Assembly (NCBI RefSeq): GCF_003182355.1 | Contig: NZ_QGTW01000001.1 | Span: forward strand, 682,001 to 746,000 | Source: Cytobacillus oceanisediminis | Lineage (GTDB): Bacteria; Bacillota; Bacilli; Bacillales; Cytobacillaceae | DNA length: 64,000 nucleotides | Direction: 5' to 3' | Part shown: positions 43,011 to 52,713 of the stretch, in pieces | Numbering within the stretch: the first letter of the stretch is position 1 | Layout: each line of letters opens with the position of its first letter | The notes under the pieces: model-generated | What the model was told of the DNA's origin: nothing | Database searches by the model: none | The model's input: the letters and a program-made list of their open reading frames with translations, nothing else | Position numbers and translations under genes: made by a program

Positions 43011-43151
43011 ATTTCTTTTTTCTGTAGTATCCTGTCAACGATTTGGATGTTATCGAAATAATGGATCTAATTTATTGTCCGGGAGGAAAATCCCTTCCAT
43101 CTATGTCTAAGCCAACATTTATTCCAAATCAAAAAATCAGGGAGGGATTAG

Positions 43152-44837
43152 ATGTCCAGGTTTTACAGACAAATTGTTATAGCTATACTTCTTTTGTTTT
43201 TGGTAATGGGAATGATTTCACCGGCACAAGCGAAGTCCGAAACAGAAGGCGGAGGTTATTGGCTCCCAAATGACAAGGAGAAGATTGAAAAGGCAACCGA
43301 ACTGATGCAGCAAGGAAAGTCCATCGGAGAACTTGGGATCATGCAAGATCAGATCCAGAAAAAAGAAGGCATTCAGACATTAGATGAATTGATGAAAGAA
43401 GACCAGCAAAGTAACGCAACCTACAAAGCGAACATGGCTCCTCCAATCAAGACGGCAGCCGGATGGACACCCCCTGAATTTGACTATGATCATATCCTGA
43501 CCACAGAAGAATGCCAGAGAAGTCCAGACAGCAGTTCAGAAACAGGGTATATCAAGAACCGTTATTCCTTCTGCTGGTCCCATGTTGCAACATATCAAGT
43601 CCCTGTAAAATGCATTGGCGGGTTCTGTTTTAATGAAGGCGTTCAATTTCAATTCACTGAAATAGGCTATGGCTCCAACCAAAGCAGGAAAATGAGGGTC
43701 TATTATACACTTGATGATATCATCGTGACGCATCCATCCCTAAACGGAGCCAAACTGAAAATTGATATGATGTGTGAATCCAAGCTGAATGCAGGTGACT
43801 GTAAAGAGGATCCCGACTATCCAGCTACGGAACGAACGATCGCCCAATGGAAAAACACGAACTTCAGTACAGAAATTTTCACATCAGAAGCGCCCCCTTC
43901 AACTGATTCAAACCCTGACCAGTTGGGCTACATGGAATTTTGGCCAAAACTTACCCTTACACATGCACCAAGGAAATTCAAAAAGAGCATTGATGGCATT
44001 AAACAGACAGTTCGTTACGATTCTGCAAAATATATGTTCGCTTTCCCTAATCAATATTTCTGGCAAGGAGCCGTATTCAGCAAAGCCACACCCATTTTTA
44101 ACGTCCCAATCACAAAACCGGAATTTTCGATGTTAGCTGAAGCCGGCCAGCATTGGAAGTTCGCGATGGATCACCCGGAACAGACTAAGCCTCAAATGAT
44201 CGGAAAGAAGATACCGGGCGAAGTCGGGGACAGCACGTTGACACGGATGTATACGAAACGCCATCCGGATGAATACAACCGCAACAGGTCAAAGACAAGA
44301 AGCACTTGTGAGCGGGAGTTCAGAGATGAGGATCGGACCGGCAAGGATTGTGACGAGTATCCGTTCGCTTCCACCTGGCAAGGCTCCTCGACGAATGGAT
44401 CGGATAATTTTTCTGTGAGCCTTATTTCATCGGACTCCAATCAAGCTGCAGGGACCTGGCTAGGTACCTGGTACGCGTATGACCGTATATTAGACGGAGA
44501 CCGATTCCACGTCCAGGTCGAAGCCCCTGAGAAAATTGCGACGATCCGTTCTGAAGGCCAGCCACAAGACGGTCAGGACCATCGTTCCAGCGATAACTTC
44601 TCTATTCAGAACATACCTTCATATGCGACCAAGTTACAGTGGAAAATCGTCGATGGACCAACTGATGCTAAGTTTGATGTCATGAAAGACATCAATTTAG
44701 GCATAGATGAAACCATTTTTTATGACCTCCAGGATGGATCGGAAACAGAAATCGAAACCAGCGGGGATCTTTATATCGCTAATCCGGAAAATACGAATGG
44801 GGAAAGCTTCACTGTAGAAGTTTATGCCATCCCATAA
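43152..44837 (+). CDS. Secreted protein with NucA/NucB deoxyribonuclease domain
   Basis: The 561-residue product has a signal peptide (YRQIVIAILLLFLVMGMISP, cleavage near AQA-KSE at residue 27). A long middle region (about 100-350) contains several Cys and has no recognised fold. The segment CEREFRDEDRTGKDCDEYPF followed by ASTWQGS (about 386-413), then SNQAAGTWLGTWY, matches the NucA/NucB DNase domain (PF14040), whose DEYPF-like Asp/Glu and downstream Asn are catalytic. The last 100 residues look like a beta-rich binding domain. Start: ATG 43152 after AGGGAGGGATTAG. It could be a nutritional nuclease or a toxin; no immunity gene was identified. Confidence 0.85.
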   Translation: MSRFYRQIVIAILLLFLVMGMISPAQAKSETEGGGYWLPNDKEKIEKATELMQQGKSIGELGIMQDQIQKKEGIQTLDELMKEDQQSNATYKANMAPPIKTAAGWTPPEFDYDHILTTEECQRSPDSSSETGYIKNRYSFCWSHVATYQVPVKCIGGFCFNEGVQFQFTEIGYGSNQSRKMRVYYTLDDIIVTHPSLNGAKLKIDMMCESKLNAGDCKEDPDYPATERTIAQWKNTNFSTEIFTSEAPPSTDSNPDQLGYMEFWPKLTLTHAPRKFKKSIDGIKQTVRYDSAKYMFAFPNQYFWQGAVFSKATPIFNVPITKPEFSMLAEAGQHWKFAMDHPEQTKPQMIGKKIPGEVGDSTLTRMYTKRHPDEYNRNRSKTRSTCEREFRDEDRTGKDCDEYPFASTWQGSSTNGSDNFSVSLISSDSNQAAGTWLGTWYAYDRILDGDRFHVQVEAPEKIATIRSEGQPQDGQDHRSSDNFSIQNIPSYATKLQWKIVDGPTDAKFDVMKDINLGIDETIFYDLQDGSETEIETSGDLYIANPENTNGESFTVEVYAIP

Positions 44838-44847
44838 TAATAACTTA

Positions 44848-44893
44848 GAGGCTGTTCTTTAAGTATGTGATACTTAAAAGAACAGCCTCTTTC
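44848..44893. terminator. Bidirectional terminator
   Basis: AGAGGCTGTTCTTTAAGTAT pairs with the matching sequence ending GAACAGCCTCTTTCTT. It lies between the nuclease gene (+) and the MATE gene (-). Confidence 0.9.
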
Positions 44894-44949
44894 TTACCAT
44901 TAGTGTTTTATATGCACAAAGTTTATTAAAACTAAACTAAATCGTTTTT

Positions 44950-45002
44950 AAAAAAGGGCCCCTTTAACAGAAATACCCCCATTAGTTTAAGTACATTCCT
45001 TC
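44950..45002. repeat. Dispersed hairpin repeat unit
   Basis: AAAAAGGGCCCCTTTAAC hairpin followed by ACCCCCATTAGTTTAAGTAC and ATTCCTTCTC. The ending is shared with the unit at 51921-51990 (TAGTTTAAGTACATTCTTTC). Confidence 0.5.
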
Positions 45003-45043
45003 TCAAAAGCACAGAAAAATGAACAAAGTGGAATCTTCTTTCA

Positions 45044-46390
45044 TTAAAACAGCGACTTTGACATTTTAGGTAAATAAGAACCTAAAACAAGAGAACGCGA
45101 AAGAGTAAATAGGGTAAATGATAGCCATAAACCATGATTGCCAAGTACCGGTATTAGTACGTATACTAGGACAATAAAAAATATCATAGAAACCATTAAT
45201 GAATTCCTAATTTGAGCCGCTTCTGTTGCTCCAGAAAACACCCCATTTAGGATAATTCCCCAAAACCCTGCTATAGGAAATAATAAAAGCCAGCCCTGGT
45301 ATTGCAAAATGCACTCTATTACTTCTTCAATTGAAGTAAAAAGAGGATAAATAACCGAAGAACAAATAAACAACAATAATGATAATACAATTCCTGAAAT
45401 TGTTCCCCACTTTGCAGATAGCTTTATCGTATCTGAAAACAACTGATTATTATTTGAACCGATAGCTCTGCCAATTAATATACTGCTTGCATTTCCAAAA
45501 CCACCTAAGCAATAAGCCATAATAAAATGCAGTTGAAACAAAATTGCATTAGCAGCAAGCTCCACTTCCCCCATCTGTGCTCCTTTTGAAGTAAAGATCG
45601 TATAAACAGCTAACAAGCAAATTGACCGAATAAACAAGTCGCGATTCACCTTAATCATTTTTATAAATACTGTTCTTTCAAAAATGTTTTTTACTAAATG
45701 AACGGACCTGATGTCTACTAGTTTCAGCTTTAATAAAATGAAGATTCCTGCTAGCATTACTCCAACCTCTGCAATTAGACTTGCTGCGGCAACACCCGCA
45801 ACCCCCATATTCAGGCTAGTAACAAACAAAACATCCAACAAAATATTTATTACATTCATCCCTATTTGCAGATATACAGTTAATTTTACATATGAAGAGC
45901 CGATTAGCCATCCAAGAATAACATAGTTCATTAGAGCAAAGGGGGCACCCCAAATGCGAATATCATAATATAATGCAGCTTGGCCAGCTACACCAGAAGT
46001 GGGGTTTATGATCTTTAAAGCTGCCCATTTAATAGGTTCTTGAAACAGAATAAATAATCCGCCGATGACCATGGCAATAAACATTGGTCTGAATAAGGAG
46101 TACAGTAATTCAACATGGTTATTGGCACCGTGAGCCTGAGAGGTGAAACCTGATGTGCCTACTCTTAAAAAACCAAGCACCCAGTATAAAGTATTAAATA
46201 TTAAACTGCCAACAGCCACACCACCTATAAAGATTGGATTAGGGAGCTGTCCGACTACCGCCGTATCAACTGCTCCAAGGAAGGGTGTCGTCATCTGTGA
46301 TATAATAATCGGCACGGCTAAAGCCATATATTGTTTATTCGTTAGAGATGCTTGTAAAGTGTTTGTATACGCAGAACTTTGTAAACTCAT
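45044..46390 (-). CDS. MATE family efflux transporter (DinF-like)
   Basis: A 448-residue protein with twelve membrane helices in two bundles. The N-terminal segment ALAVPIIISQMTTPFLGAVD followed by TAVVGQL is typical of the MATE/DinF branch (VDTAVVG.L). The second bundle starts near LFIRSICLLAVYTIFTSKGA. MATE pumps use sodium or proton gradients to export cationic drugs or metabolites. ATG 46390 follows GAAGGGGAAAG; the frame extends to 46423 but has no site there. It lies 3' of the nickel importer operon, separated from it by a strong terminator. Confidence 0.9.
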   Translation of the reverse strand: MSLQSSAYTNTLQASLTNKQYMALAVPIIISQMTTPFLGAVDTAVVGQLPNPIFIGGVAVGSLIFNTLYWVLGFLRVGTSGFTSQAHGANNHVELLYSLFRPMFIAMVIGGLFILFQEPIKWAALKIINPTSGVAGQAALYYDIRIWGAPFALMNYVILGWLIGSSYVKLTVYLQIGMNVINILLDVLFVTSLNMGVAGVAAASLIAEVGVMLAGIFILLKLKLVDIRSVHLVKNIFERTVFIKMIKVNRDLFIRSICLLAVYTIFTSKGAQMGEVELAANAILFQLHFIMAYCLGGFGNASSILIGRAIGSNNNQLFSDTIKLSAKWGTISGIVLSLLLFICSSVIYPLFTSIEEVIECILQYQGWLLLFPIAGFWGIILNGVFSGATEAAQIRNSLMVSMIFFIVLVYVLIPVLGNHGLWLSFTLFTLSRSLVLGSYLPKMSKSLF

Positions 46391-46413
46391 ATAACTTTCC
46401 CCTTCAAACAATA

Positions 46414-46448
46414 AAAATGTCACAGCATTTTAATATGTTGTGACATTT
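46414..46448 (-). terminator. Terminator of the nickel importer operon
   Basis: AAATGTCACA and TGTGACATTT make a 10-bp stem. On the minus strand it runs into TTTTTATTG, about 55 bases after the nikE stop. Confidence 0.8.
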
Positions 46449-46503
46449 ATGCATTCGTTTTATTGACTTCACGATATTTAGGCAGCCGATTCTCTGTTTT
46501 GTA

Positions 46504-47334
46504 TTATACCATGTTTGTCCTGGTCGTAAGTGTACGAAAACGCGGGTGTTCAGCAAGGATGGAGTCTCTTAATCGTTTAACTACAGGGTGTTTGGAGGAA
46601 AAAAATTGGTCTTTTGAATCGTAATGCTCCACCAATTCTCCCTTTTCAAGGACGGCAATATGATCAGAAATTGAAAAAGCTGCTTTAATATCATGTGTAA
46701 TAAAAAGATAAGATAAGCCGAAGTCATCCTTTAATTCGTTTAATAATTGTAAAATTAAGCTTTGTGTAACCATGTCTAAACTGCTTACTGATTCGTCAAG
46801 GACGATCAACTTCGGTTTAAGTGCAATTGCTCTGGCAATATTTATCCTTTGCAATTGTCCGCCACTAAATTGATGCGGGTATTTTTTTATATCCTTTTCA
46901 TTTAAGCCTACTCTTTCTAATAGCTCAATAACCCTTCTTCTCTGTTCTCCCATAGTTAGTTTTTCATAGTTCTCTAATGGCTCGCTTATAATACGTTCGG
47001 CTGTCATTCGGGGATTAACAGCTGAATATGAGTCCTGAAATACAACTTGGAGGTCGCGGCGTATTTTATGCTGGGTAGCTTTATCGGTATTATAAATGTC
47101 ATATCCTTGAAACAAAACCTGGCCTTGCTGTGGACGCTGAATCCCGAGAATTACTTTCCCTAAGGTACTTTTACCTGCTCCGCTTGTACCAATTAAGCCC
47201 AAACATGTTCCTTCATCAATAGCAAAGGAAATATCATTAAGAACTTTATTTGTTTGATCCTTCCCTTTAAAAAGCTTCCTTGAATGAAAGCTAAGATTTA
47301 CTTGTTTTACCTGTAATAAGCTCAATGGTTTCAC
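46504..47334 (-). CDS. nikE: Nickel/peptide ABC transporter ATPase NikE-like
   Basis: A 276-residue ABC ATPase of the oligopeptide/nickel (DppF/NikE) group. Walker A is GTSGAGKSTLGK, the Q-loop region is VVFQDSYSAVNPRMT, the signature reads FSGGQLQRINIARA and Walker B is LIVLDESVSSLD. VLDES, with Ser after the catalytic Glu, is normal in this group. It is the last gene of the five-gene operon 50000-46504, 25 bases after nikD, and pairs with NikD to power the importer. Confidence 0.9.
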   Translation of the reverse strand: MKPLSLLQVKQVNLSFHSRKLFKGKDQTNKVLNDISFAIDEGTCLGLIGTSGAGKSTLGKVILGIQRPQQGQVLFQGYDIYNTDKATQHKIRRDLQVVFQDSYSAVNPRMTAERIISEPLENYEKLTMGEQRRRVIELLERVGLNEKDIKKYPHQFSGGQLQRINIARAIALKPKLIVLDESVSSLDMVTQSLILQLLNELKDDFGLSYLFITHDIKAAFSISDHIAVLEKGELVEHYDSKDQFFSSKHPVVKRLRDSILAEHPRFRTLTTRTNMV

Positions 47335-47359
47335 CCCCTTGGAAATTTCAATCGGTCCA

Positions 47360-48190
47360 TTACAACATATAAGTATAGGGTTGTTTTTGAGAATATAAGG
47401 TTGGTCTTGTCCTTAACAGCTTCTTTGTGTACTCATGTCGGGGATTATCAAATAATTCTAACACATTTGCAGTTTCTACTATTCTCCCATGTTGCATCAC
47501 AATTACATCATCAGCCATCTCTGAAATAACTCCAAGATCATGAGAAATGAGTAAAATAGATGTTCCATATTCTGAACGAATTTTATCTAATAGGCGCAGT
47601 ACTAATAATTGACTATGAAGATCAAGTGCTGTAGTGGGCTCATCGGCAATAATAACGGATGGCTGTAAGCATGCAGCCATGGCAATCATCACTCGTTGAA
47701 GCATACCTCCACTTAATTGAAAAGGATAGTTTTTTAACAATTTATAGGGATCTGGCAAATTTACACTTTCCATTACATCAATCGCAAGCTTCTTAGCCTG
47801 CTTTTTATTTAATAGAGTATGAGATTTAATCGTTTCAATAAATTGATGGCCAATCGTAAAAACGGGAGTAAAAGCATTCATCGGATTTTGCATAATAAAA
47901 GCAATATCCTTCCCTCGAATTTTCCGCATTTCTTTGTTTTCCAGACCATTCAATTCCCTGCCTTGCAGTGTAATGCTCCCTCTAATATCCATATTCTTCT
48001 TATCATGCAGCTGTAGGATAGACATACTTGTAACCGTTTTGCCACTGCCGCTTTCCCCAACGAGACCTAGGATCTTCCCTTTTTCAATTCCAAAATTAAT
48101 GTCCTGAACAAGTGTTGAGGACCCATTATCGGTTTTTACTTGCACATGTAAGTCTTTTACATTTAAAATGTCTCGGTCATTTACTTCCAT
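47360..48190 (-). CDS. nikD: Nickel/peptide ABC transporter ATPase NikD-like
   Basis: A 276-residue ABC ATPase. Walker A GESGSGKTVTSM, Q-loop AFIMQNPMNAFTPVFTIG, signature LSGGMLQRVMIAMAA and Walker B VIIADEPTTALD are all intact. The SGGMLQR signature is characteristic of the DppD/NikD/OppD group. It lies 20 bases after the permease nikC and before nikE. Nickel is the likely substrate because the binding protein resembles NikA. Confidence 0.9.
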   Translation of the reverse strand: MEVNDRDILNVKDLHVQVKTDNGSSTLVQDINFGIEKGKILGLVGESGSGKTVTSMSILQLHDKKNMDIRGSITLQGRELNGLENKEMRKIRGKDIAFIMQNPMNAFTPVFTIGHQFIETIKSHTLLNKKQAKKLAIDVMESVNLPDPYKLLKNYPFQLSGGMLQRVMIAMAACLQPSVIIADEPTTALDLHSQLLVLRLLDKIRSEYGTSILLISHDLGVISEMADDVIVMQHGRIVETANVLELFDNPRHEYTKKLLRTRPTLYSQKQPYTYML

Positions 48191-48210
48191 TTTTCAACAG
48201 TCCTTTTTCA

Positions 48211-49041
48211 TTAGCGGCGTTTAACCCCAAAACGTTCTGATAGTGATTCACCTAATAAATTAAAGGTAACAACGACTAGCATAATCATTAAACCCGGATA
48301 AATCATTAATGCTGGATGTGTTCTGATATATGACTTCCCTTCATGAATCATTGCCCCCCACTCTGGTATAGGTGGCTGTACACCTAAGCCTAAAAAGGAC
48401 ATTGATGACAAATTCATAATCGCCCAGCCCATTTCTAATGTTCCCATTACAGCCAGTGATGGAAGAACATTAGGAATAATATGTTTCTTCATGATGGACC
48501 ATGTAGAAGAACCGCTGATTTTAGCTGCAGTAATATAGTTCTGTTCTTTCAAGCTTAGAACCATTCCTCGAATTACCCTTGCGTAATAAACCCATTGTAC
48601 GAGAATTAATCCTAAAATGACTTGTTTAAGACCCGCTCCCCAAATACCAACAAAACCAAGAACAAACAAAAGGCTTGGGATCGCCATCAGACCATCACCG
48701 AATCTCATTAACAATTGATCAACCCAACCACCTTTATACCCCGCAATAATACCAATGATCAAACCAATACTTAAAGCTGAAATAAATATTAGCATAGCGA
48801 ACCCTATTGAAATTCGTGCACCATATAGGATACGCGAAAACGTACATCGGCCTAAATGATCTGTTCCTAATGGGTAATCCAGTGAAGGCTGCTGTAGTTT
48901 ATGAGTTAAATTGACAGCGATAGGGTCATTAGGTGCAATCCACGGAGCAAAGATTGTGATCAAAAATAAAACGCACAGTATTAAAGAACAAATGACAATT
49001 ACTTTCTGACTTTTTAACATATCACGAAACTTTGCTTTCAT
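48211..49041 (-). CDS. nikC: Nickel/peptide ABC transporter permease NikC-like
   Basis: A 276-residue permease with six membrane helices. It contains the family's DPIAVNLTHKLQQPSLDYPL and GTDHLGRCTFSRILYGARIS motif near the N-terminus and an EAA loop (AAKISGSSTWSIMKKHIIPN). The start overlaps the stop of nikB by four bases (ATGA), indicating translational coupling. It forms the membrane heterodimer with NikB. Confidence 0.9.
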   Translation of the reverse strand: MKAKFRDMLKSQKVIVICSLILCVLFLITIFAPWIAPNDPIAVNLTHKLQQPSLDYPLGTDHLGRCTFSRILYGARISIGFAMLIFISALSIGLIIGIIAGYKGGWVDQLLMRFGDGLMAIPSLLFVLGFVGIWGAGLKQVILGLILVQWVYYARVIRGMVLSLKEQNYITAAKISGSSTWSIMKKHIIPNVLPSLAVMGTLEMGWAIMNLSSMSFLGLGVQPPIPEWGAMIHEGKSYIRTHPALMIYPGLMIMLVVVTFNLLGESLSERFGVKRR

Positions 49042-49982
49042 TGGTACTGCCTTCCTTTTCTGGAAATACGCGGATCAATATACATTTGGATAAGGTCGAC
49101 AATTAAGTTACTAATAAGGAATAATCCCGCTGCTAACAGTACATAGCCTTGAATAACAGGAACATCACGGTTAAAAATAGCCTCAATAAAAAACCGCCCA
49201 AACCCTGGCCATGAAAAGACTGCCTCTACAATTATAGCTCCAGTCATTAAGTTTCCTAAATTCATTCCAAGTCCGGTAATCATAGGGGAAATGGCAATTC
49301 TTAATACATGCTTTCCCATTATAATTTTTTCATGAATCCCTCTCGTCCGCGCAAAGAGCACATAAGATTCTTGTAAATTTTCAAGGACGCTTGCACGTAA
49401 CAGTCGGGTATATAAAGCGATTAACGGGAAAGCCAATGTGACTGAAGGTAATATTAAATGTTTCCAGGTTCCCGTACCTTCTACCGGGAAAAGGTCTAGT
49501 TTTACAGAAAAGAAAAAAATGAATAAATATCCAAGCCAAAATGATGGGATGGATGCCCCTATAAAAGAGAGGAAACGACTAAAATGATCAATTCCACTGT
49601 TCTTCTTTATACCTGCTAAAAACCCTATAGGGACACTTACCAGGATTGCAATCAAAAGACTGCCTATCGTTAACTGAATAGTTGCCGGCATTCGATAGGA
49701 AATCTCTTCCCATACAGGTTTATTCGTAACATAAGATATGCCAAAATCAAATTGGCATATCTTAATAAGGGCATTCACATATTGGATAAAGAGAGGCTGA
49801 TCTAAGCCGAACTCATGTCTTTTTTGTTCCAGCATCTCATCTGTTGCCTGGATATGTGCAGCAGCAAAGTATGCCTCTGCCGGGTCCACCGGTGATAGGT
49901 TTATCATTCCAAATGTTAGTAGAGTGGCCAAAAGAAAGATTGGAACGATGGTGAATATTCGTTTCAAGACATAAGTACCCAT
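49038..49982 (-). CDS. nikB: Nickel/peptide ABC transporter permease NikB-like
   Basis: A 314-residue permease with six membrane helices. The N-terminal helix (LKRIFTIVPIFLLATLLTFG) is followed by a large extracytoplasmic segment and the EAA-like loop ARTRGIHEKIIMGKHVLRIA. The end PRISRKGRQYQ is cytoplasmic. It lies 17 bases after the binding-protein gene and overlaps nikC by four bases. Confidence 0.9.
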   Translation of the reverse strand: MGTYVLKRIFTIVPIFLLATLLTFGMINLSPVDPAEAYFAAAHIQATDEMLEQKRHEFGLDQPLFIQYVNALIKICQFDFGISYVTNKPVWEEISYRMPATIQLTIGSLLIAILVSVPIGFLAGIKKNSGIDHFSRFLSFIGASIPSFWLGYLFIFFFSVKLDLFPVEGTGTWKHLILPSVTLAFPLIALYTRLLRASVLENLQESYVLFARTRGIHEKIIMGKHVLRIAISPMITGLGMNLGNLMTGAIIVEAVFSWPGFGRFFIEAIFNRDVPVIQGYVLLAAGLFLISNLIVDLIQMYIDPRISRKGRQYQ

Positions 49983-49999
49983 GAAAAACGCTCCTGTCG

Positions 50000-51631
50000 T
50001 TACTTCTTAATACTAATTCCTGTAAATGGATGTTCATCTCGATTAGCAGGGAATGTAAAATTAGAAACATCCTTTTGATAAACTGCTATTTTCTTAACAT
50101 ACGAAATAGGTACAATGGCACCCTGCTCTTGTAGTGAGCCTAAAATTGCCGTGTATAGTTCTTGACGTTCATTTTCATCTGTTGTTTGTGTAACCTGAGC
50201 GATTTGGTTCAGTAACTCCTCTTTATTAGAATAAGCTGAAATAGCTTCTCTAAATCCAAAACCTTCTGTTGCAACGATATTTACGAAAGTATGTGGGTCA
50301 TATGGAGCGCCATAGTTACTGAAGAAGTTCATATCAAACTCATTCGCTTTGAATCTTTCAACTTGAGTGGTAAGCTCAACTCCAACAATATTTAATTTTA
50401 CGCCTAATCCCATCCACTCAGATTGTAATGTTTCAGCCATTGTTTTTTGAATAGATTCAGCAGAGTTATACATTAACTCGATTTCTAGCGGTTTCCCATC
50501 TTTTTCACGAATGTTCTTACCCTTTGGCAACTTCCAGCCTGCTTCATCTAATAATTGCTTCGCTTTTTCAACATTATAATCGACCTTGGCTGCATCAACA
50601 TTTGAAGTGTAAGGGAAGTTTGCTGGTAAGATATAGTCAGCCTTCTCTTCCAAACCAGATGTCACGCCCTCAACCATTGCTTGCTTATTAAATCCGTAAT
50701 GTAACGCTTGACGAACACGTACATCTGAAAGCTTTTCTTTATTCGAATTCATAACTAGCTGTCTAGTAGCGACTGGTTCTGAAATGCTGCTCCCATAAGA
50801 ACCTGTGGATTCTAATTGCTTAAAAGAATCTATTCCGATAACACCCTCACCATAAACAACGTCTAAGTCCCCTTTTTCGAAAGCAAGTACGAGTGTTTCA
50901 GCATCCGGAATGACTTTAACTTTAATTTTCTCTATATTTGGGAGTTCTCCCCAATAATCTTCGTTACGTTTAAAAACAGCAAATTCATCTGCTTTATATT
51001 CATCTAATACCCATGGGCCTGTCCCAACTGGCTTTTCTACACCTTTTGAAGTGTCACCATCTTGAGGGAAACCAGCTTCCCCCAGGAATCGAACTGGGCG
51101 TACGACAGCTAGCTCCTGAATAGTAGGGTAATATGATTCTGTTAATGTTAATTTAAATGTATACTCATCGATAACCTCTGTTTTATCGATCTTCGAAATA
51201 AATCCTAACCAACTGTGTAAATCCACATTTGCTAATATAGCATCAAAGTTCTTTTTCACAATCTCTGCATTAAAATTTGTGCCATCAGTAAATTTCACAT
51301 CTTGACGTAAGTTGAACAAATATTCTTTCCCATCTTCGGAAATCTCCCATGACTCTGCTAAATGCGGCTTTAACTCTCCTCCATCCTGGTAGCTAACTAA
51401 AGGCTCATAAACCATGGATTGAGCAAATAATTGAGATGGATTATAGATATGCGGATTCAATTCACCTATATCTCTAGGCCAAGCAAAGGTAATCATATTG
51501 TCACTTTCAGTGGCAGATTCAGATTTTTCATTTTCTGCTGATTCACTTGAGCAGCCAAGTAAAGCGATAGATAAAATAAGAACCATTACAGACATAAGTA
51601 AAAATCGTTTTTTATTTTTGGGGTTTAACAT
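50000..51631 (-). CDS. nikA: Nickel ABC transporter substrate-binding lipoprotein NikA-like
   Basis: The 543-residue product has a lipobox (LSIALLGC, Cys about 27) and an SBP family 5 fold. Its segments align closely in memory with E. coli NikA: ELNPHIYNPSQLFAQSMVYE, YYPTIQELAVVRPVRFLGEA, VGTGPWVLDEYKADEFAVFK and YGAPYDPHTF. NikA binds nickel with a small chelator such as histidine. Gram-positive relatives (CntA) bind metallophore-metal complexes, which is an alternative. The ATG at 51631 has an AGGAGGATC site. It is the first gene of nikABCDE. Confidence 0.88.
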   Translation of the reverse strand: MLNPKNKKRFLLMSVMVLILSIALLGCSSESAENEKSESATESDNMITFAWPRDIGELNPHIYNPSQLFAQSMVYEPLVSYQDGGELKPHLAESWEISEDGKEYLFNLRQDVKFTDGTNFNAEIVKKNFDAILANVDLHSWLGFISKIDKTEVIDEYTFKLTLTESYYPTIQELAVVRPVRFLGEAGFPQDGDTSKGVEKPVGTGPWVLDEYKADEFAVFKRNEDYWGELPNIEKIKVKVIPDAETLVLAFEKGDLDVVYGEGVIGIDSFKQLESTGSYGSSISEPVATRQLVMNSNKEKLSDVRVRQALHYGFNKQAMVEGVTSGLEEKADYILPANFPYTSNVDAAKVDYNVEKAKQLLDEAGWKLPKGKNIREKDGKPLEIELMYNSAESIQKTMAETLQSEWMGLGVKLNIVGVELTTQVERFKANEFDMNFFSNYGAPYDPHTFVNIVATEGFGFREAISAYSNKEELLNQIAQVTQTTDENERQELYTAILGSLQEQGAIVPISYVKKIAVYQKDVSNFTFPANRDEHPFTGISIKK

Positions 51632-51651
51632 AAAAAGTTGATCCTCCTAAG

Positions 51652-51672
51652 TGATAATGAAAACTATTATCA
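51652..51672. promoter_or_regulatory. Possible metal-regulator operator before nikA
   Basis: TGATAAT (51652-51658) and ATTATCA (51666-51672) form an inverted repeat with a 7-base spacer, 20 bases before the nikA start. The half-sites resemble those of Fur/Zur/PerR-type operators, but the spacing is longer than the standard 7-1-7. Confidence 0.45.
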
Positions 51673-51920
51673 ATAGTAGGGTTTGAATATCTGATTGTCA
51701 ATACAATTTCAGATATTTCACAAAGTATTCTAGTTATTAATGTTATCATTGTAGAAATAAGTATAGCTGTGATATATATAAGCCCAACTGAAAACGGATC
51801 CTGCAGCTTTTATAAAGATAAATGAATTTTAATAGACTTAAAAAACTTAGCCTGTCTGAACACCTTCCACACTCTTCATAAATGCATTCGCAATTTTGTT
51901 AGCTGGTACTGGACTGTTAG

Positions 51921-51990
51921 CACAAGAAGAAAAGCCGCCAAATTTGGCAGCTGAATCTTTAACTCTTGCACTTCATAGTTTAAGTACATT
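51921..51990. repeat. Dispersed hairpin repeat unit
   Basis: CACAAGAAGAAAAGCCGCCA, with hairpin GCCGCC-AAATT-TGGCAGC, then CTTTAACTCTTGCACTTCAT and AGTTTAAGTACATTC. It lies in the gene-free stretch 51673-52098. Confidence 0.6.
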
Positions 51991-52098
51991 CTTTCACAAA
52001 CTTTCCTCTGAACAGATGCAGCACTGCTCTGCTCAAAGGGTATTTGGAGACAAACAGCCTCTACTAATTTTAGCTGTAATAATGCTTGTAGCCAGCAG

Positions 52099-52528
52099 CT
52101 AAATATAGGTTTCAGCAAATTGTTCTTCTGAAATTACTCTTAGTCCATTTCTGTTTAATAAAGCAGAAGTAACACCCATCCCCTCAATTTTTTCACCAAT
52201 GAATTTGCCATTATAAATCTTTAAGCTGCCGCAGGATGGGCTATTTTCCTTGAGAACCACTATAGTCGCATTTATTTCTAGAGCTTTTTCAAGTGTATCA
52301 TAAGCTCCTTTTATGTAAAGATCTGTAACATCTTTCCCTGATTTTTCAACTATTTTTGCCTTTCCATTCGAGTACATCTTCTCCGTTTCCACCTATTATT
52401 TCAGCAGGTTCTCTTGGAGTTGAAAACCCACCTAGTAATTCTGGACATATTGTAATAGCTTTATTTTCTTCTGCAAGTTTATTCATTTCTCCATTAATCC
52501 CGCTAAGCAGGAACTCACCAATATTATA
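52099..52528 (-). pseudogene. DUF523 family protein, frameshifted and internally deleted
   Basis: On the minus strand one frame gives ILVSSCLAGI, another MNKLAEENKAITICPELLGG and FSTPREPAEIIGGNGEDVL. A third, after a break near 52385, gives KDVTDLYIKGAYDTLEKALE, VVLKENSPSCGSLKIYNGKF and MGVTSALLNRNGLRVISEE. Together these cover most of a DUF523 (YbbK-like) protein. The CRYDG-type segment after the N-terminus is deleted and at least two frame changes occur. It is therefore inactive unless the sequence has errors. Confidence 0.85.
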
Positions 52529-52713
52529 TTTCTCCCCCCTTCGACGTAAATCTTTCTTAATAAATTTTATCAACAATTTATTTATTCAACTAACTGTCCG
52601 TTAATGCAATAAGAAACTAACTTTTATTTTTTTGTTTCTTTTCATATCTTTTTAAAATTAATTACCTATTATACCAATCCATAGTGGCCCTTCCAAACCA
52701 GCTTAAATATCTA

